From assembly GCF_004138495.1 (NCBI RefSeq), contig NZ_ML142857.1:56255-66358 (forward strand): a stretch of 10,104 nt of DNA. The letters run 5' to 3'. Both the position numbers and the translations under genes were made by a program. Of this stretch, positions 1 to 7,859 are shown in pieces. The notes under the pieces were generated by a model, which worked only from the letters and a program-made list of their open reading frames with translations, was not told where the DNA came from and searched no databases. The DNA is from Phytoactinopolyspora endophytica. Lineage in GTDB: Bacteria; Actinomycetota; Actinomycetes; Jiangellales; Jiangellaceae. Position 1 is the stretch's first letter, and each line of letters opens with the position of its first letter.

Positions 1-29
1 GCCGTCCGGCACCGGCCCCCGCTGTGGGC

Positions 30-91
30 GCGCACCCGGACGCCCAGAACCGCCGCGCGAGGGCTTCGAGTTCTGGGCGTTCCGGGTACGC
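30..91 (-). terminator. Long hairpin downstream of the operon, probable terminator
   Basis: Left arm 30-50 and right arm 70-91 are inverted repeats. GTTCTGGGCG at 70-79 is the exact reverse complement of 41-50, and pairing continues outward for about 20 of 21 positions with one inserted T and one mismatch. The loop is 19 bases (51-69). It lies 80 bases past the last stop codon. No T-run follows on either strand, which is common for actinobacterial terminators. The symmetry means it could also serve a convergent gene beyond the left edge. Confidence 0.6.
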
Positions 92-147
92 ATCTGTCTC
101 CTCTCGTTCGTCTCCTCGGCCGGGTCAGCGGTTCAGCGCTGCCCGGC

Positions 148-173
148 GACCTAAGAGGCGGTCTCTAAGGTCA
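148..173 (-). repeat. Small hairpin over the final stop codon
   Basis: In the transcript the sequence around the TGA (173-171) can fold. GTGACCTTAGAG pairs with CTCTTAGGTCGC across a 5-base loop, with one U-U mismatch and one G-U pair. The stop codon is inside the 5' arm. It may act with the larger hairpin at 30-91 in termination or 3'-end protection. No U-run follows. Confidence 0.4.
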
Positions 174-3100
174 CAGCAGCTGCCGCAACGCCTCGGCGAG
201 GGCGATCAGCTGCGCGCTGACCTCCGGATCGTCGACGTTCTCGGCGAACGACACGAAGCGATCAAGCGCGGCCTCCGCGCCCGAGGCGTCGTCCCGGCCT
301 GCCGCGCGCTCGGCGATCTTGAGCTGGGTGCGCAGCCGGTTGTAGTCCGGACGCTGAAGCAGGCCCTCCTCGTGCAGGGTGTCGAGGAACTGCTGAGCCC
401 CGGCATAGGTCGCCTCCACGACGAACGACACCGTCACCTCGGTGACGTTGCCGGCCTCGTCGCCGGACAGGACGGTGAGCTCGTGCTCGCCGGCCGCCGG
501 AGTCACCGTCGCCGGGTTGTCGATCGCCTCGCCGTCCAGCTCGACGGTGAGAGACGCGACCCCGGAGGTGGCGTCCTCCGCCACGGCCTCGAGCTGTAGC
601 TCGGTGCCGAAGTCGTAGGCGCCGCCGTCGTCGATGCCCTCCACCTGCACCTCGGGAGCGGTGGCGTCCAGCGAGACGTCGACCGCTACCGGGTCGGAGA
701 CATTGCCGGCGTCGTCCGTCCCACGGAACTCGAGCTCGTGCACGCCGTCGTCAATGACCTCCACCGGCCCGTCGTACGCTTCCCACTCCCCGTCGCCGGT
801 CCGGGTCTCGATGGCGACGTCGCCGCCGCTGTCGTCGGTCGCGGTGACGGTGACGGTGGGCGGCGTGACGTACCACCCGTTGTCGCCGTCCGCCTCAGCC
901 GGGTCGACCTCGGCCTCGAGCGCCGGCGGCGTGGTGTCCTCCTCATCGTCGGCGAGCCGGAAGTAGTCGAAGGCGACGGTCACCGTCTCCTCCTGCTCCG
1001 GCCCGATGGCCATCAACCCGAACGAGGTCATCTCGGCGTCGTTGGTGACAGGGTCGCCCAATGACTCCCAGTTCACGCCGTCACCACTGATCTCACCGGC
1101 GTAGGTGTCGCCGGACTTGGTCAGCCGCAGGTAGTACCAGCCGCTCTCGGTGGCCTCGGCCACGTCGAGTTGCCGGTTGCCGCCGTTGCCGAACTGGGCG
1201 TCACGTTCGGACACCAGCTCGGCTCCGAGCTCCGTGGCCGAGCCCGCCGGGTTCTGGGCGACGACGTCAAGTTTCACGTAGTTGTCGTCGTCGCCGTACA
1301 CCATGAGGCCGGCCAGCTGCCACTGGTGCAGCATCTCCGGCGTCAGCCGGGTCTCGATGGTCCAGTCCTCATCCTCGGGCACGGACTGCAGGATGAAGTT
1401 GTTCGGATCGCCGTTGTCCGTGCCATTGATGTCACCCGGCTGGGTCTGGATCCGCAGCTCGCCCTCGGCGACGCTCACCGCCGACGAGTCGTACCGGACG
1501 ACGGAGTCCCAGCGGCAGCCATCCAGCGCGGCACCGTCGAACTCGTCGCTCGGCTCTCGCTCACCGCCATCGGGGTCATCGTCCGGGCATTCCGGACCGG
1601 GATCCGGGTCCGGATCATCATCCGGCACCCACACCTCGTCGGTCAGGGTGAAGTCGGTGAACTCCACCTCACTGCGCGCAGTGGTGCTGTGCGCAGTGAC
1701 CGCGAGGCCGATGTCCTGCACAGCCGCGGCTTCGGAAAGCGTGACGGAGTCGCCCATGGCGGTGTAGTTCTCGTCGTCCTTGCTCCAGTAAGCGGTGTAC
1801 TCCTCTCCGTCACGCACCAGCCGGAGCCACGCCGGGTAACTGGTCGTGCTGGCGCCGTCGCTGGCGTCGAGCTGACCGTTGCCATCGGTGTCTCGTAGCC
1901 ACTCGAATCCGGATCCGGCCCGCAGTGTCATCGCCGCGTATCCCGGTGACGACGCCGGCTGGGTGACATCGTTACGGACGATCAGGCCCGCCTTGGCCGA
2001 GTTGTGCGAGTTGGTCTGGCTCTCGATCTTGACCGTCGCGGTCCACTGTTCCGCAGCGGCGGCCGGCAGGTACGCGGCACTGTACTCGTCGGTGCCCTGC
2101 CACATGTTGCCCCCGCCTGAGTCGATCACCCAGGTGTCGGTGTCCGGGCGGTCGAACGTGCCGTCGGCGTTGCTGTACGTCAGCCAGTCGCCGAACAGGT
2201 CGCCGACCTCCACCTGGACGATGCGCGACGTCGTGCTGGCACCCTGGTCGTTGGTGGCGACGGCGGTCAGCTGGTAGCGCTGTTCCTCCGCCACGTCCCA
2301 GGTCACCGCGTACGGCGCCGTGTCGTCGGCCCCGATGGACTCACCGTCGACGAAGAACTCGACCTCGGTGATCGTGTTCTCCGCGTCGCCGGCCTCGGCC
2401 GTGATCTCGATCTCCCCCGGCTCGAGGTCGTCGTCGGCCGTCGGCGACGTGATCGACACCTTCGGCTTGGTGGTCGGCGAGACGCCCTTGCCGTCGGCCT
2501 CGATGAAGTTCAGCCGCCGCTCACCCGCGTCCGGGAACACCGCGTACAACGTAAATGTGTCACCCGGATCGCTCACCTCGACCGGCACGTCCACGTACCG
2601 GCCGCCGGTGGTTGCCGGCACGGTGGCCGTACCGAGCAGCTCTCCGTCCGGTGCGTCCCGGCGCAGCTCGATCGTGCCCTCCGTGGCCGCCGAGGCCCGC
2701 AGGATCAGGGCGTCCACGTTGAGCAGGTTGACCGGCTCATAGGCAGCCCAGGCACCGTCCTGACCGGCGATCGACGTGCCGTGGCCTTCGATGTCCCGTG
2801 ACCCGGCCACGGTGACATCCTGCGAGTCGGAGAAGAACTCCGCCTCCCGCAGCTTCGGAAACAGCAACGACGTGTCCTCGCCGCTCAATGACGGGATGTC
2901 TCCCGCGCCGCCGTCCGTGTAGCGACCGGTGAGGATGTAGAAGACGTTCATGTCCTCGCTGTGACCGCCGCCCAGCGCCGTCTCCACCGAGCCGGTACGC
3001 CCGGACAGAGGATCGGCAGGATGCGGGTGGTCGTCGTGGCCGAGGGCCGGCTGAATGATGACGTCGGAGTCGTCGATCTCCTCATCCTCGGCGTCCTGCA

Positions 3101-5615
3101 CGCTGAGATCCCAGCTGACCTCGTCGCCGAAGTTGAAGAACGCGCCGTCCGGCGGCAGGTCGAAATCCACCTCCGGCCGGGTGTTGCCGACCGTGATCGG
3201 CACCGTCGTCGTGCCCGTCTTGCCGTCCGGATCGGTGACGGTCAGCCGGGCGTCGTACACGCCGTTCTCGGTGTACGTGTAGGCGGCCGACTCTCCGGTC
3301 TCGTCCGCCGTGCCGTCGCCGTCGAAGTCCCACTCGTAGGTCAGCGCGCCATCCTCCGGGTCGCTGCTGCCGTCGTCGCTGAACTCGACCGTCAACGGGG
3401 CGTGGCCGGAGTCCGGGGTGGCCGTCGCCCTCGCGGTCGGCGAACGCGAACCGGAGACATAGTCGACGCGGTACAGCCCCGAGTCCGGGTTGTCCCGTCC
3501 GAAGCCGCCGCCCCAGTCCATGACATACAGTGATCCGTCCGGCCCGAACGTGGAGTCGATCGGAGCCATCCAGTTCTCCCCGGGCAGGAACGGGTTGGCC
3601 TTCCCCAGCCCGCCGTCGTCGTCCAGGATCAGCGAGTACATCTCGTTCTTCGACCACTCGTAGAAGAACGGCTTGCCGTCGTAGTACTCGGGGAACTTCG
3701 TCTCCGACTCGAGCTCCGGGTCGAAGTCGTAGAACGGCCCGCCCATCGGTGCCAGCCCGCCGCCCGCCGGGATGACCTCCGGCACGGACGACGTCTGGTA
3801 CCCGTAGTGCATCTCCGGCTCCTGCGCCGCCGGCAGTTCGGTCAGGCCGGTGTTGCGCGTCGAGTCGTTGACCGGGTTGTCGCAGTCGAAGTAGTCGCCG
3901 ACCGTGACCGGTTCGGTGGTGTAGTCGACGTCGCGGTACGGCTCGTTCGGCCCGATGCACAGCGGCCAGCCGTAGAAGCCCGGCTCCTTGAGCAGGTTCC
4001 ACTCCACTATCCCGGCCGGGCCGCGGTTCGCGTTGTCGCTGCTGTTGTCCGGGGCGTAGTCGGCGAGCCCGACCCAGCCGGTCTCCGGATCGACGGTGAA
4101 CCGGAACGGATTGCGGAAGCCCATCGCGTAGATCTCCGGGCGGGTGTTCTCCGTGCCCGGAGCGAACATGTTGCCGTCAGGGATGCTGTACGTCCCGTCC
4201 GGCTCGGGTGTGATGCGCAACAGCTTGCCACGCAGGTCGTTGGTGTTCGCGGAGGTCGCCCGGGCATCGTGGAACGTGCCTTCCCGCTCGGAGAGCGGTG
4301 CGTAGCCGCCGGACGGCTCGGAGTGCGGGTTGACGTCGTCGCCCACCGACAGGAACAGGTTGCCGTCCGGGCCGAACTCCAGCCCACCACCGGTGTGTCC
4401 CGGCTCGTCCGGCTGACGACGCGCCGGCACCTCGAGCATCACGACCTCGGAGGCCGGATCGATCTGGGAGTTCTCGCCGACGGTGAACCGGGACAGCCGG
4501 TTGAAGAAGTTCTCCGGGTCGGTGTCGTCGGAGCTTGCCGGCGAGTGGTACAGGAACAGGTGGCCGTTCTCCTCGAAGTCCGGATCGAGGGCGATGCCCA
4601 GGAGGCCGTCCTCACCGCCGGCGTAGACCGGGATGGTGATCGCCGTCGACGTCGTCTCGGTCTCCGGGTGGAAGACCCGGATCTGGCCACGGACCAGCTC
4701 GGTGAAGAACACCCGGCCGTCGGGGGCAACATCAAGCCCGAACGGCGCGCTGGTGTTCTGGTCCAGCGCGACCCGCTCGAACTGGTCCCACTTCGTGCCG
4801 CCGCAGTCACCCTCGGCGACGCCGGCCGCCCACTGCACGCCGCCGACGATGTGCTGGATCAGGTCGGGCTCGTCGTAATGCTCGGGGTAGTGGCCGAGGC
4901 CCGTGACGAACGCGCGGCCGCCGTCGTACGGCTTGCACCACGAGATCGGGTGGTCGTACCCCATGGCGTTGCCGCCCGGGTTGTACGTGCTCTCGTCCAT
5001 CGTGAGCAGCACGTGGGCATCGCCGCGGACGTTGACCGAGTAGTTGTACCACTCGTCCTGCCGTACCCACTCGAAGTCCTCGAGGTGGGCCGTGGCCGGA
5101 TGCGTGTCGTCCTCGACCTGGATGGTCGCCTCCAGACCGAGCGGCGGCGAGTTGTCGGCGTGCCCAGGCATCAGGGCGCCGATCAGGTCGTCCCACCACT
5201 GGTAGCCGCCCCGCATGTCGGTGGCGTTGTGGATCGCGACGATCCCGCCGCCGTCCTGCTGGTACCGCTCCATGGCCGCCTTCTCCTCCGCGGTCCACGG
5301 GTCACCGTTGGCCTGGAACACCACGAGCGCGTCGAAGTGCGCCAGGTCCTCGTCGGTGAAGATGCTCGAGTCGTTGGTCGCCTCCGACGTGATGCCGGCG
5401 TCGGCGAAGGCGTCTTGCAGGACAGGCACGCCGTATTCGATGGCGTCGTCGTGCCATGGGCCGGCATCGGTTTCGGTGAAGATCAGGACATGCGCGTCGC
5501 CGTGCTCACCCTCGTGAGCCTGCGACGGCGTGACGTAGAGAAATGAGAGCGCTAACGCTGCGGCGAGGGCCACGGCCAGAAGCCGGATCCACCGCGCGGG
5601 TAAGGCCACGTTCAT
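171..5615 (-). CDS. Secreted multidomain ThuA / PQQ-type sugar dehydrogenase protein
   Basis: Predicted exported sugar-oxidising protein of 1814 residues. I chose ATG 5615 because GGAGG lies 7 bases upstream; a longer reading from TTG 5651 has no such site. Residues 1-33 form a signal peptide (basic start, Leu/Ala core, cleavage probably after SQA). Domains by eye: ThuA-like 42-265 (GRAFVTGLGHYPEHY near its end); glucose/sorbosone dehydrogenase beta-propeller 280-720 (GLLGIALDPDF, GHTGGGLEFGPDGNLFLSVG with candidate catalytic His407, MGFRNPFR with Arg501); PKD 724-812 (YEWDFDGDG); an unassigned His/Asp-rich region 815-924; CBM6-like 925-1045; Ig-like (Big_7 type) 1050-1137; concanavalin-like 1140-1325; acidic Asp/Pro linker 1330-1357; GH43_C2-like concanavalin module 1356-1556; two Ig-like repeats 1561-1735; helical FIMAH-like domain 1735-1814. 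There is no CXXCH haem site, no LPXTG and no C-terminal membrane segment. Family knowledge says such propellers bind PQQ and calcium and oxidise sugars; the real substrate and electron acceptor are unknown. It is the last gene of the operon. Confidence 0.9.
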   Translation of the reverse strand: MNVALPARWIRLLAVALAAALALSFLYVTPSQAHEGEHGDAHVLIFTETDAGPWHDDAIEYGVPVLQDAFADAGITSEATNDSSIFTDEDLAHFDALVVFQANGDPWTAEEKAAMERYQQDGGGIVAIHNATDMRGGYQWWDDLIGALMPGHADNSPPLGLEATIQVEDDTHPATAHLEDFEWVRQDEWYNYSVNVRGDAHVLLTMDESTYNPGGNAMGYDHPISWCKPYDGGRAFVTGLGHYPEHYDEPDLIQHIVGGVQWAAGVAEGDCGGTKWDQFERVALDQNTSAPFGLDVAPDGRVFFTELVRGQIRVFHPETETTSTAITIPVYAGGEDGLLGIALDPDFEENGHLFLYHSPASSDDTDPENFFNRLSRFTVGENSQIDPASEVVMLEVPARRQPDEPGHTGGGLEFGPDGNLFLSVGDDVNPHSEPSGGYAPLSEREGTFHDARATSANTNDLRGKLLRITPEPDGTYSIPDGNMFAPGTENTRPEIYAMGFRNPFRFTVDPETGWVGLADYAPDNSSDNANRGPAGIVEWNLLKEPGFYGWPLCIGPNEPYRDVDYTTEPVTVGDYFDCDNPVNDSTRNTGLTELPAAQEPEMHYGYQTSSVPEVIPAGGGLAPMGGPFYDFDPELESETKFPEYYDGKPFFYEWSKNEMYSLILDDDGGLGKANPFLPGENWMAPIDSTFGPDGSLYVMDWGGGFGRDNPDSGLYRVDYVSGSRSPTARATATPDSGHAPLTVEFSDDGSSDPEDGALTYEWDFDGDGTADETGESAAYTYTENGVYDARLTVTDPDGKTGTTTVPITVGNTRPEVDFDLPPDGAFFNFGDEVSWDLSVQDAEDEEIDDSDVIIQPALGHDDHPHPADPLSGRTGSVETALGGGHSEDMNVFYILTGRYTDGGAGDIPSLSGEDTSLLFPKLREAEFFSDSQDVTVAGSRDIEGHGTSIAGQDGAWAAYEPVNLLNVDALILRASAATEGTIELRRDAPDGELLGTATVPATTGGRYVDVPVEVSDPGDTFTLYAVFPDAGERRLNFIEADGKGVSPTTKPKVSITSPTADDDLEPGEIEITAEAGDAENTITEVEFFVDGESIGADDTAPYAVTWDVAEEQRYQLTAVATNDQGASTTSRIVQVEVGDLFGDWLTYSNADGTFDRPDTDTWVIDSGGGNMWQGTDEYSAAYLPAAAAEQWTATVKIESQTNSHNSAKAGLIVRNDVTQPASSPGYAAMTLRAGSGFEWLRDTDGNGQLDASDGASTTSYPAWLRLVRDGEEYTAYWSKDDENYTAMGDSVTLSEAAAVQDIGLAVTAHSTTARSEVEFTDFTLTDEVWVPDDDPDPDPGPECPDDDPDGGEREPSDEFDGAALDGCRWDSVVRYDSSAVSVAEGELRIQTQPGDINGTDNGDPNNFILQSVPEDEDWTIETRLTPEMLHQWQLAGLMVYGDDDNYVKLDVVAQNPAGSATELGAELVSERDAQFGNGGNRQLDVAEATESGWYYLRLTKSGDTYAGEISGDGVNWESLGDPVTNDAEMTSFGLMAIGPEQEETVTVAFDYFRLADDEEDTTPPALEAEVDPAEADGDNGWYVTPPTVTVTATDDSGGDVAIETRTGDGEWEAYDGPVEVIDDGVHELEFRGTDDAGNVSDPVAVDVSLDATAPEVQVEGIDDGGAYDFGTELQLEAVAEDATSGVASLTVELDGEAIDNPATVTPAAGEHELTVLSGDEAGNVTEVTVSFVVEATYAGAQQFLDTLHEEGLLQRPDYNRLRTQLKIAERAAGRDDASGAEAALDRFVSFAENVDDPEVSAQLIALAEALRQLL

Positions 5616-5714
5616 CAGGGTTCCTCCAGGGAACGCATCGAAGGAATTCAACGGTTCTCGAAGACCCTCGGCGTGCCGGCGCCGGCGGTCGACGTGGTAA
5701 GACGTCGTCGGCGG
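5616..5714 (-). other. Intercistronic spacer with small palindromes
   Basis: The only real gap inside the operon, 99 bases between the epimerase stop and the ThuA/dehydrogenase start. It holds a perfect 12-base palindrome GCCGGCGCCGGC at 5675-5686 and a 6-base stem CGACGT/ACGTCG at 5690-5695 and 5702-5707 with a 6-base loop. There is no T-tract, so a full terminator is unlikely; an attenuating or RNA-stabilising structure is possible. I see no convincing -35/-10 promoter pair, though one cannot be excluded. Confidence 0.5.
5621..5630 (-). promoter_or_regulatory. Strong ribosome binding site of the ThuA/dehydrogenase gene
   Basis: On the minus strand this reads CCTGGAGGAA, with GGAGG ending 7 bases before ATG 5615. 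It is the best Shine-Dalgarno match in the window and decides the start of the giant gene against the upstream TTG at 5651. It suggests that this last gene is translated independently of the coupled genes before it. Confidence 0.8.
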
Positions 5715-6584
5715 CTACGGCATCCCTCCCTTCAGGAGGTCGGTGAGGAAGGAGAGCCCGTCGACGGCGATCGCGTCCTGGCTCCGTGCCAGCGGCCGCC
5801 AGATCGAGGCGGCCGTCGCGATCGTCGCGTTCTCCGCGGTGAACGACTCGATGACCAACGGGCCCCGGTACGCCGCCACGTCCAGCGCGGCGACGATGCC
5901 CGGCCAGTCGAGGTGGTCGGCGCCCGGGGCTCCGCGGTCGTTCGCGCAGACCTGCACGTGCGCGATCCGGCCCGCGGCGCGTCTGATGGCCGCGGGGATG
6001 TCCTGTTCCTCGATGTTCATGTGGTAAACGTCCAGGGCCAGGCCACAGCCGGCCGTCGGGAGGCCGTCCAGCGCTTCGATCACCTGATCGACGGTGTTGA
6101 GCACGCTCGTCTCGTACCGGTTGAGTGGCTCCACGCCCACGGTCACCCCCGCGGCCATCGCGTGCTCGACGACCGGCCCGAGGCTGTCGCGGAGTTGCTC
6201 GTAGCAGCCCCGCCGCTCCGCCTCGGACATCCGCCAGGTGCGCCCCACCGACGCGTACGCCGGGCCTGCGATAACCGGCGAGGAGACCGCCGCCGCGGCA
6301 TCGACCACCCGGCGCAGGTAGTCACGAGTGGTGGCGACCGTTCCCCGGTCGGTCGCCACCAGTTCGCGACCCGGCCCCATCACCAGCGTGACGGTGGCGG
6401 CCAGGCCCAGGGAGTCGAGCAGCTTGGCCGCACGGCCGGGATCCCAGTCGCCCGGGTTCTCCACCGGCAGTTCGATCACGTCGAAGCCCCACCCGGCGAT
6501 CCGCGGCGCCAGCTCAGCGAGTCGCTGGTCGGTCAGGGGTGAGGTCCACACCCACGTGTTGACCCCTAACGTCCTGCTGGTCAT
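5715..6584 (-). CDS. Sugar isomerase/epimerase TIM-barrel, ketose 3-epimerase family
   Basis: A 289-residue cytosolic enzyme of the AP-endonuclease-2/xylose-isomerase-like TIM-barrel family, the usual length for D-psicose/D-tagatose 3-epimerases. These enzymes use a divalent metal to epimerise C3 of free ketoses. The expected residues are present: Glu152 in GVEPLNRYE, Asp185 and His188 in LDVYHMNIEE, His209 in AHVQVCANDRG, Arg217, and Glu246 in VIESF. Glu158 of the substrate pocket is also kept. The start ATG 6584 overlaps the lipoprotein stop as ATGA and has only a weak, close AGGA, so translational coupling is likely. A longer reading upstream to 6833 runs inside the lipoprotein gene and has no family similarity. 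Codon 6 is a rare TTA. The real substrate could also be a keto-glycoside or an inosose, as related enzymes in this superfamily act on those. Confidence 0.9.
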   Translation of the reverse strand: MTSRTLGVNTWVWTSPLTDQRLAELAPRIAGWGFDVIELPVENPGDWDPGRAAKLLDSLGLAATVTLVMGPGRELVATDRGTVATTRDYLRRVVDAAAAVSSPVIAGPAYASVGRTWRMSEAERRGCYEQLRDSLGPVVEHAMAAGVTVGVEPLNRYETSVLNTVDQVIEALDGLPTAGCGLALDVYHMNIEEQDIPAAIRRAAGRIAHVQVCANDRGAPGADHLDWPGIVAALDVAAYRGPLVIESFTAENATIATAASIWRPLARSQDAIAVDGLSFLTDLLKGGMP

Positions 6585-7849
6585 CGGTCCTGCCACGCCT
6601 CCGGATAGCCGGGCAGGTCCTCGCCGCCGAACTTGGCGTAGTGCAGGCTCGGCATCTCGTCGTTGCGCTCGAGGAAGTCTCCCCGGTCGGCATCGGTGAT
6701 CGGCTCCTGCGGCAGCACCCATTCGGCCGGCACTTCTTCGCCGTTCCAGATATTCACCGCCGCCTCGATCGGCGTGCGCCACTGGAAGTTGGAGTACACC
6801 GGCGCGATCGCGGTCATGCCGGTCTCCTCCCACTTGCGCATGAAGCTCAGCTCGTCCTCGCCCATCATGACCGGGTAGTCGTTCCCGGTGTCTTCGAACG
6901 CCTCGACGGCCGCGACGGCGCCGTCACCGGCGTCCATCCAGATGCCGTCGACGTCGCCGCGCTGCAGGTACTGGGTGACGATGTCCTTGATCTGCGCGCC
7001 GTCTCCATCGGTGAACTCGTTGCCGAGGATCTCCAGGTCGCTGTCGGCGAAGATCTGCTGCGCGGCGGCCCAGCGGTGTTCCAGCACGTCGACGCCGGGC
7101 AGGATGCGCAGCGCCAGCACGGACGAGCCCGGTTCCAGGTTCTCCGCCAGGAACTCCGCTCCGTCCGCGCCGTAGGCGTAGCCGCCGATCGGGTGGATGA
7201 ACGTCACCATGCAGTCGGTATTCACGCCGCGGTCGAAGACGATGACCGGGATCCCGCTGTCGCACGCCGCCTCGACGGCCGGGGTCAGCGTCGCTGTGGT
7301 GGACGGCGAGACGATGAGGGCACCGCAGTCACCGGAGTCGATGAACGCCTGTATGTCCGATATCTGCTGGTTGTCGTCGTCGGCGGCGTCGGAGACCCGG
7401 AAGTCGTCGATCTCGCCGCTGTCGGTGTACACGTCGACCTGCTGCTGCATGGTGATCCAGCCGGTCACGCGCCAGGGGTTGCTGACCGACGCGTTGGAGA
7501 AACACAGCGTGCGGTTCTCGTCCTGAGCGTGCTCGGCGGTGTCGACCCACTCCGGGTCTATCGCCTGCAACCAGGGCTGGTCGGCCGGCCCTTCCGGCTC
7601 GATATCACGCTGTTCGAGCTGTCGCTCGTAGTCCGCACGGACGAACCACTCACCGTCGCCCTCGTCAGCGGACTCGCCGTCGTCCGCCGGGTCGTCGCCG
7701 TCGTCCGAGTCCTCCGGTTCCTCTTCTTGGCCCTCCTCGGCCGGTGCGTCGTCCTCCGGAGCGGTCTCCGTCGGCTCGTCAGTGGTACATGCGGCAAGGG
7801 TCAGGGCCGCGGTGGCGGCGGCGGCGAGTAGAACGCGGGTCTTTCGCAT
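6581..7849 (-). CDS. Sugar ABC transporter substrate-binding lipoprotein
   Basis: The 422-residue solute receptor of the ABC importer, anchored to the outer face of the membrane. Residues 1-20 are a type II signal peptide with lipobox LAAC, giving Cys21 as the lipidated residue. Residues 24-67 are a very acidic, probably disordered tether rich in Glu, Asp and Pro. The periplasmic-binding-protein fold (Peripla_BP_4, ribose-binding type) runs from about 113 to 385, with family-like stretches such as FSNASVSNPWRVTGW, DNQQISDIQAFIDSGDCGAL and IPVIVFDRGV. The start is supported by GGGAGGA five bases before ATG 7849. It follows permease B by 10 bases and its TGA overlaps the epimerase ATG. Placing the receptor after both permeases is common in actinobacterial operons. 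The sugar is not deducible; a monosaccharide is the usual ligand of this family. Confidence 0.93.
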   Translation of the reverse strand: MRKTRVLLAAAATAALTLAACTTDEPTETAPEDDAPAEEGQEEEPEDSDDGDDPADDGESADEGDGEWFVRADYERQLEQRDIEPEGPADQPWLQAIDPEWVDTAEHAQDENRTLCFSNASVSNPWRVTGWITMQQQVDVYTDSGEIDDFRVSDAADDDNQQISDIQAFIDSGDCGALIVSPSTTATLTPAVEAACDSGIPVIVFDRGVNTDCMVTFIHPIGGYAYGADGAEFLAENLEPGSSVLALRILPGVDVLEHRWAAAQQIFADSDLEILGNEFTDGDGAQIKDIVTQYLQRGDVDGIWMDAGDGAVAAVEAFEDTGNDYPVMMGEDELSFMRKWEETGMTAIAPVYSNFQWRTPIEAAVNIWNGEEVPAEWVLPQEPITDADRGDFLERNDEMPSLHYAKFGGEDLPGYPEAWQDR

Positions 7850-7859
7850 GTCTTCCTCC

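Noticed and set aside
24..599. A plus-strand frame of 191 codons at the left edge
   Set aside because: It runs through the hairpin region and antisense to the C-terminal domains, with no recognisable protein features.
3807..5546. A 579-codon open frame on the plus strand
   Set aside because: It lies wholly antisense to the ThuA and dehydrogenase domains. Its Arg/Val/Gly-rich translation has no recognisable family and is the expected by-product of GC-rich codon bias.
5618..5651. A longer start (TTG 5651) for the giant protein
   Set aside because: It has no ribosome binding site and puts 12 extra residues before a normal signal peptide, whereas ATG 5615 has GGAGG at good spacing.
6585..6833. 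An N-terminal extension of the epimerase to 6833
   Set aside because: The extra 83 residues are read inside the lipoprotein gene in another frame and do not resemble the family, while ATG 6584 gives the standard length.
6641..7831. A 396-codon plus-strand frame opposite the binding lipoprotein
   Set aside because: The minus-strand frame has a signal peptide, lipobox and full binding fold, whereas the plus-strand product is Arg/Val/Asp-rich with no domain pattern.
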